From Tritrichomonas musculus (taxonomy: Eukaryota > Parabasalia > Tritrichomonadida > Tritrichomonadidae), in contig JAPFFF010000010.1 in assembly GCA_039105265.1 (NCBI GenBank), forward strand, positions 4,278,001-4,342,000: a DNA stretch of 64,000 nt, written 5' to 3'. The notes below the pieces were generated by a model that did no database searches, was not told where the DNA came from, and saw only the letters and a list, made by a program, of their open reading frames with translations. The position numbers and the translations under genes are program-made. This document shows, piece by piece, positions 32,677-42,594 of this stretch (the stretch's first letter is position 1; the number at the start of each line of letters is the position of its first letter).

Positions 32677-33187
32677 TTTTTTAAAAGCATGTTTTTTCTC
32701 AATTATGATCTCATTTATGTAGATATTTGCTTTGGTAATGCATTTAAATGTTTAAACATATAATTATTGGAAATTTAGATAATTATATTTTTTTAAAATC
32801 ATTAAATTCAAAGAATTTAATCAGAAAAGAAAGAAGATGAAATTTATTTTGCCCAATAAAATAAAAATTAGTTTATAAATCACATATTATATAATTTTGG
32901 AAATCTGAATTTTTTTTATAATCAAAACTCAGATTTCGGAAATCGACTTGGAAATTTTTAAACATCTTTCTTGCTTTTCACATTTTTAAATTAAAAGTTA
33001 ATCAACAAACAATATATATGTAGATAAAATATTGTCACTAAATACTTACCTCTCGATATGTATCATATAAATTGAAAAGAATATTAAAATTTGCTTTATT
33101 TCTATTTTTATTATTAATTATTTCTATTTGATTTATTTTTTTGATACATTTTCATTCAATTTAAAGTGAGTTCATTATTGGTTTTCA
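32677..33187. other. Intergenic DNA upstream of the second giant kinase
   Basis: AT-rich and non-coding. The part up to about 32880 has a diverged second copy at 34500-34760, on the other side of the inserted element at 33196-34491. Confidence 0.45.
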
Positions 33188-33195
33188 GATTCACA

Positions 33196-34491
33196 AGAGG
33201 TATTCATGTAGAGAAATTGACGAAATATTGTAATTTTGATCATTATTTCTTTATTTTTATTTTGAAACTAAGATTGTACTTTAATGAATAAGAATTTTAT
33301 ACTCCTATTTTTGAGATATTTCTATTTTTATTTTTCTGAAATAAAAATGGCTTTATATTTGAGAGGCAGTATAATTTTTTTATATAAAAATTGATGTAAT
33401 ATAGATATATATTTATATTTGTTTTATTTTTAATTATTGTATACATATTTAAATAATATATTAATATTTATATGTTTATAATATATTTTATTTCTAAAGA
33501 TATACATGTTTATATTTCATTTTATTTTTAAAAAATTTTTAACTTTTTCAGTTATTATATTGTTTTATTGAAATAATAAACTATTTGTATCCTAGTAATA
33601 TTATTATTAAAACATTATTATAATTTATATTTATGATAAATATTACTATTTATATACAATATGTATTTTATATTTAAAATTTATATAATATATTAAATAG
33701 ATAAATTAACAAAAAAAAAATGAAAAATTCAATTAAACGATGATTTTAAATTGAATTTCTAAATATATTAGTTGGTTTGTATTGTGATTGTTTTTTGGTT
33801 TTCAATATATTAAATATTATAATTAATTTTATAAAATAGCAAATAATAATTTGACTAAATAGAAAATTTTTTTTAATATTTTTTTGAAGATGACCAAATT
33901 TATATTTTTCAAGAATCATTTCACTAATAACTTCACTTCACCGAAAATAATCATCTCACATCACTGAAATAATAATAACGTACATAAATACGATGAAAAA
34001 TAATTCAAAATAATTCAAAATATTAATTACATTTTTCTTTAAAATGAGAGTATAAAGTAACTTATTTACATAATAAAATTTATTAAAATATATATTATTA
34101 TTATATTGTACAATTAATGTGTTATTATTTCGTAAAGCAATTGAGAAATAAGTCATTTTCTAATATTTTTTATGTAAAATTGTGTTTAAATCTATATATG
34201 GCTAGTAATTTGGAAATAAAACAGATAATATATTTTTTAAATAATGTATAAAATATTATTATTGATTTGTAATTCAATAATAATTTATTTGACTCGAGAT
34301 ATAAACGAAATATCATTTTTTAAATGGTTTTTAAATTCTCAACATCCATTAAAACCAATTATGGCAAATACCAGTATTTAATATATAGAAGTAAATAATC
34401 TTAATATTTTTTCATAAGATAAGATATTCATTCAATAAAACTAAGAATAAAAAAATCAAATAACGAGTTTTCACTTCACATGAATACCTCT
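33196..34491. mobile_element. Non-autonomous TIR element with 8-9 bp target duplication
   Basis: The left end reads AGAGGTATTCATGT (33196-33209), and the right end is its exact complement (34478-34491). GATTCACA(A) flanks both sides: 33188-33195 or 33196 on the left and 34492-34499 or 34500 on the right. An 8- or 9-bp duplication fits hAT or Mutator-like insertion; the family is not settled. The roughly 1.3 kb interior is extremely AT-rich and carries no supportable gene, so the element depends on a transposase made elsewhere. Confidence 0.7.
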
Positions 34492-34499
34492 GATTCACA

Positions 34500-34760
34500 A
34501 AAATAAAAGGGGCCTTTTTTTTTTTTAAAAAAAAAAAAAGTGTTTTTCATTATGATGAACTCATTTTATTAGATACCTGTTTTATAAATGCAAATAAAAA
34601 TATTTATGAGGAAACCATTATTTGCAATTATAATATATATAATAATAATTAACCAAATCAACATATAATATTGAACAGAATTTCTTCAGGAAAGAATGAA
34701 GATAAAATTCTTTTTTGCTCTCCAATAATCATATTATATATATTATAAATATGATTATGT
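34500..34760. repeat. Diverged copy of the kinase upstream region
   Basis: In the same order as at 32662-32880, this stretch contains a GGCC-poly(T) block, a CATTATGATGAACTCATT block (compare AATTATGATCTCATT), a TAGATACCTG block (compare TAGATATTTG) and an AAAGAATGAAGATAAAATTC block (compare AAAGAAAGAAGATGAAATTT). This suggests a local duplication of the distal promoter region, or a remnant of a third gene copy. Similarity is partial and was judged by eye. Confidence 0.4.
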
Positions 34761-34811
34761 TTCAAGAGTTGATTGATTAAAATGAATATCATTTTACTAT
34801 ACAAAGATTTA

Positions 34812-35005
34812 CTTGCTCAAAATGCACATTATCGCATTTTCATCATTTATTATATTTCTCATTTGATGAGATTAATTTATATTCATTGAATCAAGAGTTT
34901 TCCCTGTTAGCATTTTTCCTTTCATTTTCAATATACAAGCAAATACATTTATTTAAACCATATATAATAAATGATGAAAATGCGATAATGTGCATTTTGA
35001 GCAAG
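34812..35005. repeat. Perfect 44-bp inverted repeat
   Basis: The arms at 34812-34855 and 34962-35005 are exact reverse complements over 44 bp, starting CTTGCTCAAAATGCACATTA at the left end. A 106-bp spacer separates them. No target duplication flanks the arms. This is the longest perfect inverted repeat seen in the window. It might be a foldback element, a product of template switching, or a source of hairpin RNA. Confidence 0.9.
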
Positions 35006-36000
35006 GTCAATTTTTCTTCCTTTTATATATATAAAAAAAAGCTTATAAGATTTTATATTTTTCCAGAATATTCTCAGTGTCTCTATAGCTCCTAGCTGGC
35101 GTCGAGCGAGGAAAATAATTGTTCATTATTTTGAGCTTTCTTTTTTCATGGAAATGATTTTTTTTTTATAGATACATCATTAACGGAATTTACTGCTCTT
35201 TCAAATTTCTACATTCTTTTCCCTGCGTTTAGAGTTTGGGTTAATATAATTTCTAGTGTTTCTGTTAACCATTTATACGTTTTTTTTTTTTTTTTTTTTT
35301 TAATGAGAGCCTTAAGAGTCAATATCTGTGATTTCATATTTTGACATAATAATATAAATCATGATACTAAAACTTTCATAGAAGGAATTTAGTATTTTCA
35401 ATAATATAAACTCATATTGAATATATATATAATTTGATAAAAAGTAATAATGTAATGAGTAATAATATATGATAAAAAACTATTATAAACAAAGATAAAA
35501 ACATTTTTATGGCGACAGTCTAATGTACTCCCTTAAATAAGTATTTGAATATTTATAAATATTCATATATAAATAGAAAATGTTTAATTTTGTCAAATAC
35601 TAAAATTGAGAAGAATTACCGATATAGCTGAAAAATATCTGATTTAACGATATGATTAATCAAAGATGATTCTTTTTTTTTATTAAGATTTCGAAAATAT
35701 AGGATAGAAATTCCACTTCAATAAAGTCAATAAAAAATACAATAAATATCGGTATCTTTCAATAAATCTTAGAAAATATATTTAGATATTTTTTTAAATA
35801 AGATATTCAGAAAATTGAGATGAATACAATATATTTCAATAATAAAATGAATTATTTCAATAGTTATTTTTTAACATTTTCAAAAAAAAAAGCATATAAA
35901 ACTTTTTGAGAATATATTGACTTTATCTATAAAAATTCAAATAAAAAAATAAAATTTATAAAATAAACATCAATAAATGATTAACAAGCATCTATTCATT
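35006..36000. other. Intergenic with a GC-rich motif copy
   Basis: Non-coding and AT-rich. The segment 35091-35111 is a near-exact copy (20 of 21) of the GC-rich island at 1774-1794. A run of T residues lies at 35280-35302. Nothing else is supportable. Confidence 0.55.
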
Positions 36001-36010
36001 TCATTTTTTA
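36001..36010 (+). promoter_or_regulatory. Initiator-like TCATTTTTTA
   Basis: TCATTTTTTA ends 4 bp before the ATG at 36015. It fits the trichomonad initiator and supports this start, which also begins a good signal peptide. Confidence 0.6.
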
Positions 36011-36014
36011 TTTA

Positions 36015-38261
36015 ATGTTCGTTCTCTCATATCTAATATCTCTAGCACTAGCAGAAGTTTCATATTCTGGCACCACGCTCACAATAACTAATGAAGCAAC
36101 CATATCAGCCGCGCAAGTTTCAGCTCATAAAGAAGCCACCTCTTTGGTAATCACATCCACAGGTGGAGTTACCATCCAAGATCAAGCATTTCAAGGATTC
36201 GCGTCACTTTCCACAGTATCAATCCAAGGTACACAAATATCTATTACATCAACATCATTCACAGGGTGCACAAAGATCACATCAGTTTCTCTTAATTCCC
36301 CAAGTCTAAGTATCCAAAATGGAGCTTTTCAATCAGCAGCCTCACTCACAATTAATTATACTGGAGCTAGTTTTAATGCAAACATGGCCAGCTTCGCCAC
36401 ATCTAACGTTGAAGCCTTCAATATTGACGTAACAGGCGATTGTACTTTTGGACTTGATGCAGCACTTCAATCCACCGTCAAAAGAATTATTCTCAAAGGA
36501 GCAACCGTAAATCTTGGTCAACAATCATTCCAGCAGGCTAAATCGATTGAGCTCATTAAAGTTGAAGCAACAAAAACGGTTACATTTGCAATCGATTCAT
36601 TCAATAATGCTCAAGTCTCTGAAGTTCAAGTCTATGCAGGAAATGACATCACCATTGTTCAACAAGCATTCCAACAAGTTTCAGAAATCAAATTGTTGAA
36701 TCTTACATCAGGAGGCACCATTTCTCTTAATATTGATTCATTCATTTCTTCAACAATTGATGAGGTCATACTAAAGGCAGAAAAAGACATCAATGTTGGT
36801 CAGCAAGCAATGCAAAAAGTGAAAAATTTCAATAAATTGACAGTTGAAACACATGGAAACTTTGAAGCAGCAATCGACTCATTCATTTCTTCAATGATTC
36901 ACGAAGTTTTCATTAAATGCGATGGAACAGCCACATTTATTCAGCAAAGCTTCCAAAATACTCCAGATCTTCAAAATCTCACAGTAATTGCTGGTGCTGG
37001 AATCAACTTTAACATTGATTCATTCATCAGCTCAAATGTAAATTACATGTATCTTTACACAAATGGAAGTGTTACATTTGTCCAGCAAGCTTTCCAGAAT
37101 ACAAAGAATCTCACTTACTTCACAATTCATGCATTAGGAAAGATTGATTTCCAAATCGATTCATTCGATAGTTCAAATGTTACTGAAATTGATCTTTATA
37201 CAAATGGATCAGTTAGTTTTGGCCAGCAAGCATTCCAAGATTGCCATAATTTGACCAATCTCACAATTCATTCACCATCTGACATCACTTTTGGACTTGA
37301 TTCATTTTTGAATTCACAAATCCAAGCAATAAACATCACATATTATAACCAGACAAGTGGTCCGGTTTATTTAGCTGATGCTAGCACAGTCACATTCAAT
37401 CAAGGCTCATTCCAAAATTGCAACCAGTTAGTATCAGTTGATGTTCATACCAAAGGAAACGTTGATATCAAATCCAACTCATTCCAAGACAGCAAATCGC
37501 TTAAAACATTGAATGTTAAAGCCGATGGAACAGCTGACGTTGGATCAGGAGCATTTGCAGGCTGCAGTTCATTAACATCACACACTATTGATTCAAATGG
37601 AGGAACAATAGATGATGGAGCATTTTCAGGTGGCAGTGGCGGAAAGAAGAAGAAGCACGGAAGTTCACACAAAGATGATGATTCTGATGATGAATCAAGT
37701 GCAAAAACATTAGGAAACTTTGATATCAAAACGGTTTATCTTGGCACTTCACCTAATATTTATGTCAACTTAAACTTCTTTATTACTCTTATGAAGAAAG
37801 CACGAAATACATTTGGTCGTATCGTTCCAGCACCAGAGTTTATTCACTCCGCAATTTGGGTTGGAAAAGAAGGCGCAACCGATGATTCAGTTGGCGCTAT
37901 TTTCGTTTATGGAAAGTATTGGAATAAGCACAATTTGCCTTCATACCTCGGCAAAGATGGCGCTAAAGCTTACGTAATGACACTTAGAGAGTTCAAGGAA
38001 CGATATCCAGCAAACGATCCAATCAAATTGACTGCTCACAAAAACATCAAATTGGATGATTTCATTTATCGCGTGAAATTAAGTGGCAAATGGGGCGCTA
38101 AGGATTACAACTGGCCAACAAACAATTGCCAACACTTCACCGCTAAATTGATCGGAATCCTCAGGGCAACACGTGAAACACCAAATAATCAAGACTGGGC
38201 CAACTTACCAAAACCAGTAATGAACTCACTTAAATTGAATGAAGAATTTTTAGAAAAATAA
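36015..38261 (+). CDS. Secreted BspA-like LRR protein with C-terminal LRAT-like domain
   Basis: The 748-residue protein opens with a hydrophobic signal peptide (MFVLSYLISLALA, cleavage likely near residue 14). Residues about 20-545 are BspA-like LRR repeats of an unusual, very regular type (FxIDSFxSSNV..., VTFxQQAFQNxxNLTxLTIH). A Gly/Lys/Asp/Ser-rich hinge follows (about 540-570). Residues about 575-748 resemble the LRAT-like protein at 21899: His611 in HSAIWVGKE and Cys705 in NNCQHF. No transmembrane segment is seen, so it would be secreted, or associated with the surface through a partner. The LRR part probably binds a ligand or host surface and the C-terminal fold may carry a Cys-dependent acyltransferase or hydrolase activity; both are inferred. 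The stop is followed by A, giving TAAA. Confidence 0.8.
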   Translation: MFVLSYLISLALAEVSYSGTTLTITNEATISAAQVSAHKEATSLVITSTGGVTIQDQAFQGFASLSTVSIQGTQISITSTSFTGCTKITSVSLNSPSLSIQNGAFQSAASLTINYTGASFNANMASFATSNVEAFNIDVTGDCTFGLDAALQSTVKRIILKGATVNLGQQSFQQAKSIELIKVEATKTVTFAIDSFNNAQVSEVQVYAGNDITIVQQAFQQVSEIKLLNLTSGGTISLNIDSFISSTIDEVILKAEKDINVGQQAMQKVKNFNKLTVETHGNFEAAIDSFISSMIHEVFIKCDGTATFIQQSFQNTPDLQNLTVIAGAGINFNIDSFISSNVNYMYLYTNGSVTFVQQAFQNTKNLTYFTIHALGKIDFQIDSFDSSNVTEIDLYTNGSVSFGQQAFQDCHNLTNLTIHSPSDITFGLDSFLNSQIQAINITYYNQTSGPVYLADASTVTFNQGSFQNCNQLVSVDVHTKGNVDIKSNSFQDSKSLKTLNVKADGTADVGSGAFAGCSSLTSHTIDSNGGTIDDGAFSGGSGGKKKKHGSSHKDDDSDDESSAKTLGNFDIKTVYLGTSPNIYVNLNFFITLMKKARNTFGRIVPAPEFIHSAIWVGKEGATDDSVGAIFVYGKYWNKHNLPSYLGKDGAKAYVMTLREFKERYPANDPIKLTAHKNIKLDDFIYRVKLSGKWGAKDYNWPTNNCQHFTAKLIGILRATRETPNNQDWANLPKPVMNSLKLNEEFLEK

Positions 38262-38752
38262 ACCAAATAAATATAAAATTTTTATAAAAAATAGATATAT
38301 AACAAATTCTGTTAATTCTTTTCATTTTAACTTTAAAGTTGCGGCTTTTGAACTTTTTCAATAAAAAATATAACACTTGATCACTTCCTTAAGTTACATA
38401 CTGTTATTAAAGAACCGCGGAAACTTGTACGTTTATTTCCGTTAAGTCAAAAAGCATGATTTTTTATCTAATTAACATAGCATAGAGAATTATAATATAT
38501 ATATAAATAAAATATAAAGTCTTAGGTAATTTATTGTTCGAATAAATTAAAACGAAATTTATCATAACTGAAACGGAGTTGATTTTAATAAATGAATAGT
38601 TTACTTATTTTTTCAATACTTATCGTCAAAAAAGAATTGAATTGTTTAAAAGTTAAAAATAAAAAAAATGAAACATAAAAAGAAAACAAAACTTGTACTA
38701 AAATTTGAAATCATCTATGATAAATATTATTTTATGAAAATAATTAAAATTT

Positions 38753-41054
38753 GTGCGTAACGTTTTAATATATTAATATTTTTATTTTCATCATTATATC
38801 CTCAGAAACAATCAATACAAATTCTAGTGGTGCAAAATGGCATCTTAAAAAACCGTTTTTAATTGACCTCAACCGTAATTTATTTGACCATTGGCTAAAA
38901 ATAAATTAATTATTGATTAAATTTTTTCAAAAAACTAAAAATAAATTATTTTTTATTAATTAAAATTATGCTAATTATTTTAAATTGAATTTCCTGACAT
39001 AATCCTTTTTAAGCTTGTATAACCTGAAGTTGTGTTATATCTTAAAGTTGATGATGAGCGAAAAATGTTTTTTTTCTTAACAAAAGTGTTTGAAATGAAT
39101 TGTATAACATCAATTTTTGGTTTATCTTCCATGAGTTCCATTGAATCATTAACTGCTTTGCTTAAATCTTCATTTAATAATGTACCAAATTGGATGAATA
39201 ATTCAGATGCTAGCCACATACAAATGTTAAGTGGAATTTGCTTGATTTCTTCATGTTCTTCTTTTAATACACAACCACTGTCAGATCTACTAGGTTGAAT
39301 GCTTGCTTCTTTTATGTTTTCGATTTGTAATAATTTTAAAACTATTATATTTTCAACTGTGTTTTCAAATGATGATGCAGAGTCATCTCCATGACAAAAT
39401 CTTCTAACCATGCCAAAAAAGTGTTCTAAAAAGTGCGTGCCCAAAGCACCTAAATGGACACTTCTTGGATCAATTAATGCTTTGGTCAATGATATTGCGA
39501 GAGTCATATATTTCTTCATCCAAATTATGTCGTATAAAGTCATCCATTTATTTTGGCCACCAAGTCTGTTTCTTCTTTGTTTACCTTTTTCAAAATCATA
39601 TTTTAAATAATCGTTGTAATATGTACAAACAATTGAGAAACCAAATGTAATCCGTTCAATTCTTTGTTCTCTTGTCAAGTCTGAATCCATCACAGCGTTG
39701 ATCAATAAATATGAAGGTAACAAAGCAAGCAAAAGGTCATATCTTTCCATTAAAATTGCATTTTGGACATTTTCTTGTGAAAAAAGTTGTAAAGGTAAAT
39801 GATCATCCATTTTCTTTGCACGTGAAGCATCAAGAACGTGATCTTTGACACCAATATCTTTAAAATCATTTACATTAAAAGTGGCTTCATCTTTTGAAAG
39901 GCTTGGACAAATGTCAGATCCACAAGTCAAACGATATCGATCGCACTTGACAAGGTGCATAAGATCTTCATAGATTAAAGTTCCTGTGTATTCTTTGAAA
40001 ATCGAACTCAATGGAGAATTGAGATCGAGTTGGTTCAATTTGTCAAATTCAGTGCACATTTTTTCGACATAATTAAGATAACTAGGATCACCATCGAATG
40101 AAATTCCAATAACGTTCATACCCACTTTTTTGCATCTGTCTACAATATCATCCAATTCATCACAGATTTTAAGATTAGCTGCACCATTTGTATGTTTCTT
40201 TATTAGTATCGGGAATGATCTGTTATTTTTATCCAACGAACAAACGTAGAAAACAAAGAAATATCGAGCGATTTCATCATGATGAAGTTCGTAAAATGAA
40301 TATAAAGCTTCGAGATTTTCTGATATAAGATCAACTAAATCTAAATCGATTTTCATTTCTTCAGTTAATCCTTCAACTTCGCCATCTGAGTGAACAGCTA
40401 ATTTGGCGTTTACAGATGCAGCGTCAACAGCTATAACACAACGTTTATCTTCGCTTTTCCAAAATAGATCAATTAGTTTTGAAATTGAATCAAGTGAACC
40501 ATCAAGAATATCGTCAGTTATATCATATTTTAAACGGAATCGTCTTTTAAGGTTTCTGCATGTTCTTGATGATGGGAATCCAAAGTATTTGTGCAGTATT
40601 TCAGTGTAATATTCGCCGGACATACTTAATAATACCAATATAGGAATCAATTCTTCATCAAAACGATTTCCGTTTTTGGATTTGTCATTGCTATCTTCAT
40701 TAATATTCAAACTAGAAAAAAGTTTTAATAAAAGCGGGTAAGAATTGTATAAGTTGTTAAGAGTTTTATTAGCTTTTTGAAATTGATGTAACTCATTTTG
40801 TGCTTTCGTTAATTTGGCATGATAGTCATTAATCAAAGATTTTTTGATTGCGATTTCTCTTTGAAGTGCGTTAATCATTCTATCTTTATCATTATCTGCA
40901 CGAATTTGGTTTGCTATTTTTGATGTTGAAGGTGTAAATCCTCTCGTGGATTGCATTTGAAAATTATTATTTAAAAAAATAAACAATTGAATTTTTTTAA
41001 AATTGAATTAAAACTATTTTTAAAAATAATATAAATATCTTAAAACGTTACGCA
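38753..41054 (-). mobile_element. Autonomous-looking DNA transposon nested in 38411-41157
   Basis: The perfect 15-bp terminal repeats TGCGTAACGTTTTAA lie at 38754-38768 and, inverted, at 41040-41054. They are bordered by an exact 8-bp target duplication, TAAAATTT, at 38745-38752 and 41055-41062. One extra G (38753) lies between the left duplication and the repeat. The element is about 2.3 kb and holds one long open frame on the minus strand that looks like an intact transposase. Identical ends and an open frame suggest a young insertion. Confidence 0.85.
38980..40986 (-). CDS. DDE-type transposase with LExFFGxxR signature, apparently intact
   Basis: The frame of 668 residues has a second Met at 40956 (MQSTRGFTPS) that is an equally plausible start. 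It begins with a coiled coil (about 25-75) and a helical DNA-binding-like part (about 110-160). An RNase H-like core follows: Asp188 in CVIAVDAASVNA, Asp298 or Asp300 in VIGISFDGDPSY, then an all-helical insertion, and Glu521 in GTHFLEHFFGMVRRF. The last motif resembles the Glu-containing motif of P-element/THAP9-type transposases, and the 8-bp target duplication would suit P or hAT relatives. The precise superfamily is not settled. The decayed element at 45851-47588 shows the same motif series. Confidence 0.75.
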   Translation of the reverse strand: MFIFLNNNFQMQSTRGFTPSTSKIANQIRADNDKDRMINALQREIAIKKSLINDYHAKLTKAQNELHQFQKANKTLNNLYNSYPLLLKLFSSLNINEDSNDKSKNGNRFDEELIPILVLLSMSGEYYTEILHKYFGFPSSRTCRNLKRRFRLKYDITDDILDGSLDSISKLIDLFWKSEDKRCVIAVDAASVNAKLAVHSDGEVEGLTEEMKIDLDLVDLISENLEALYSFYELHHDEIARYFFVFYVCSLDKNNRSFPILIKKHTNGAANLKICDELDDIVDRCKKVGMNVIGISFDGDPSYLNYVEKMCTEFDKLNQLDLNSPLSSIFKEYTGTLIYEDLMHLVKCDRYRLTCGSDICPSLSKDEATFNVNDFKDIGVKDHVLDASRAKKMDDHLPLQLFSQENVQNAILMERYDLLLALLPSYLLINAVMDSDLTREQRIERITFGFSIVCTYYNDYLKYDFEKGKQRRNRLGGQNKWMTLYDIIWMKKYMTLAISLTKALIDPRSVHLGALGTHFLEHFFGMVRRFCHGDDSASSFENTVENIIVLKLLQIENIKEASIQPSRSDSGCVLKEEHEEIKQIPLNICMWLASELFIQFGTLLNEDLSKAVNDSMELMEDKPKIDVIQFISNTFVKKKNIFRSSSTLRYNTTSGYTSLKRIMSGNSI

Positions 41055-41167
41055 TAAAATTTTAATATTATTTTAAAAATAATTATATTTTAATATGATA
41101 ATATAAAATAAATATATTTGATTATCTGGTTGAAACATTGATTTAGTTTCCGGGGTTCTGTTATTAA

Positions 41168-42594
41168 TCTGGAAAAAAAAAGTCATTGATTATTGTCAGT
41201 TTTTTTATACATCATTTTGTATTTTTTGAGAATTTTTTCTATTGATACATTGATACATTGAATTTTAATATTTTGTGAAAATTTGAAAGGTCGAAACTAG
41301 CGAATTTTTAATAAATATGATTATAATTAATATATTTTACTTAATGACAGATAATAAATTTAAACCAATAATTATGATATATTTAATGCGCGAGAAAACA
41401 AGATATTACTATAAAAAATGATGACTTTTGAATTCAAATGGTGATCGTAATAGGCAAATTTTTAACCTTGGATAATTTTGTTAAAACTTTTCTATAAAAA
41501 GCATTTTATTAATCATTTATATCATAAAAAATATCATATATTTGACTTTTGATTGGTATAAATTGGAATTTATTGCCTAATAAAGTTGGACCTGGCTAAT
41601 GTAAACAAAAAATGATATGTAATTTTTTTGATGATTTGATGAAATGAAGCTCCAAAACATAAAATATCCTATTGAATATTGAAAATCATCATTAGAAATT
41701 TATATTTTTAAAAAAATTAACCAAAATTAGTAAATCATATTTCTGTTACGAAAAATGTAGCGCACCAAATTCAGTGAAATTTAGCCATCAGAAAATGCAT
41801 ATATAATAACGTTAATTTTATCAATATTTCAAAAATTTGTTATGAAATTGGAGAGAAAAGAAAGATTTGAAATTGAGAGGAATTCATGTAAAGTTCTCAA
41901 TTCTGATTTTAAAAAACATAAATTTCTCATTTAAAACAATAATTATGATAAATCTAATAGATTAAAAATTTTATTATATTTGTGCTTAATAAAAATTCAA
42001 ACAATAAATATAAAATATTCAAAATCAATCGTTTTTAGAAATCAAAATTTTGAAAAAATTATAAACGGTTTAATGTCTATCGTTCTTGAATTAAAAATAA
42101 TTGAAAATTTATTATGAGATCAAAGGATGTTAAAACAAATATATTTTAAAAAACTCTGAATTTTTTCGCACAAATATATATAGCTTTAAATTTGAATATT
42201 ACGATTAATAATGATTGAAATTATGATCGTAATATTCGATTTTTAAATTTAAAATAATCTGATATTCCAAGAAAAAAAAAATCCACTTTTTTAACATAAA
42301 AAAAGTTACCTTTTTATAAAATCTTTTTTCTGAAATGATACCTTTAAGCCAAACCTCAATTAAATGTTCTGTTTCCTTTAAAATTAAGCTGTAAAAATTA
42401 AATTTCATACAATAGTTATATGATGAAAATATCAAAACATAAAATTATTTCTATAAATATTGATAATAAAATTATGAATATTACATCATTTTGAACAACA
42501 AGCATAACATATAAAATGAGATTTAGCAAAAAATCATTTTACATACTTGGAAACTTATAGCAAGCTATTTTGGATTTTATAGTAAACACATGCA
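41168..42594. other. AT-rich intergenic DNA
   Basis: No supportable gene, RNA gene or structured repeat is seen. The short minus-strand frame at 42205-42435 has no recognisable features. Confidence 0.6.

Larger units (their letters stand above)
38411..41157. mobile_element. Outer TIR element, interrupted by a second transposon
   Basis: A 10-bp direct repeat, CTGTTATTAA, flanks the unit (38401-38410 and 41158-41167). Inside it the ends are inverted: left AGAACCGCGGAAACT, right (read inward) AACCCCGGAAACT. Ten-base duplications are typical of Mutator-like elements. Without the 2.3 kb element inserted at 38753 plus one copy of its duplication, only about 440 bp remain, so the outer element is a short non-autonomous (MITE-like) copy. 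The ends sit hard against the duplication, which makes chance agreement unlikely. Confidence 0.65.
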
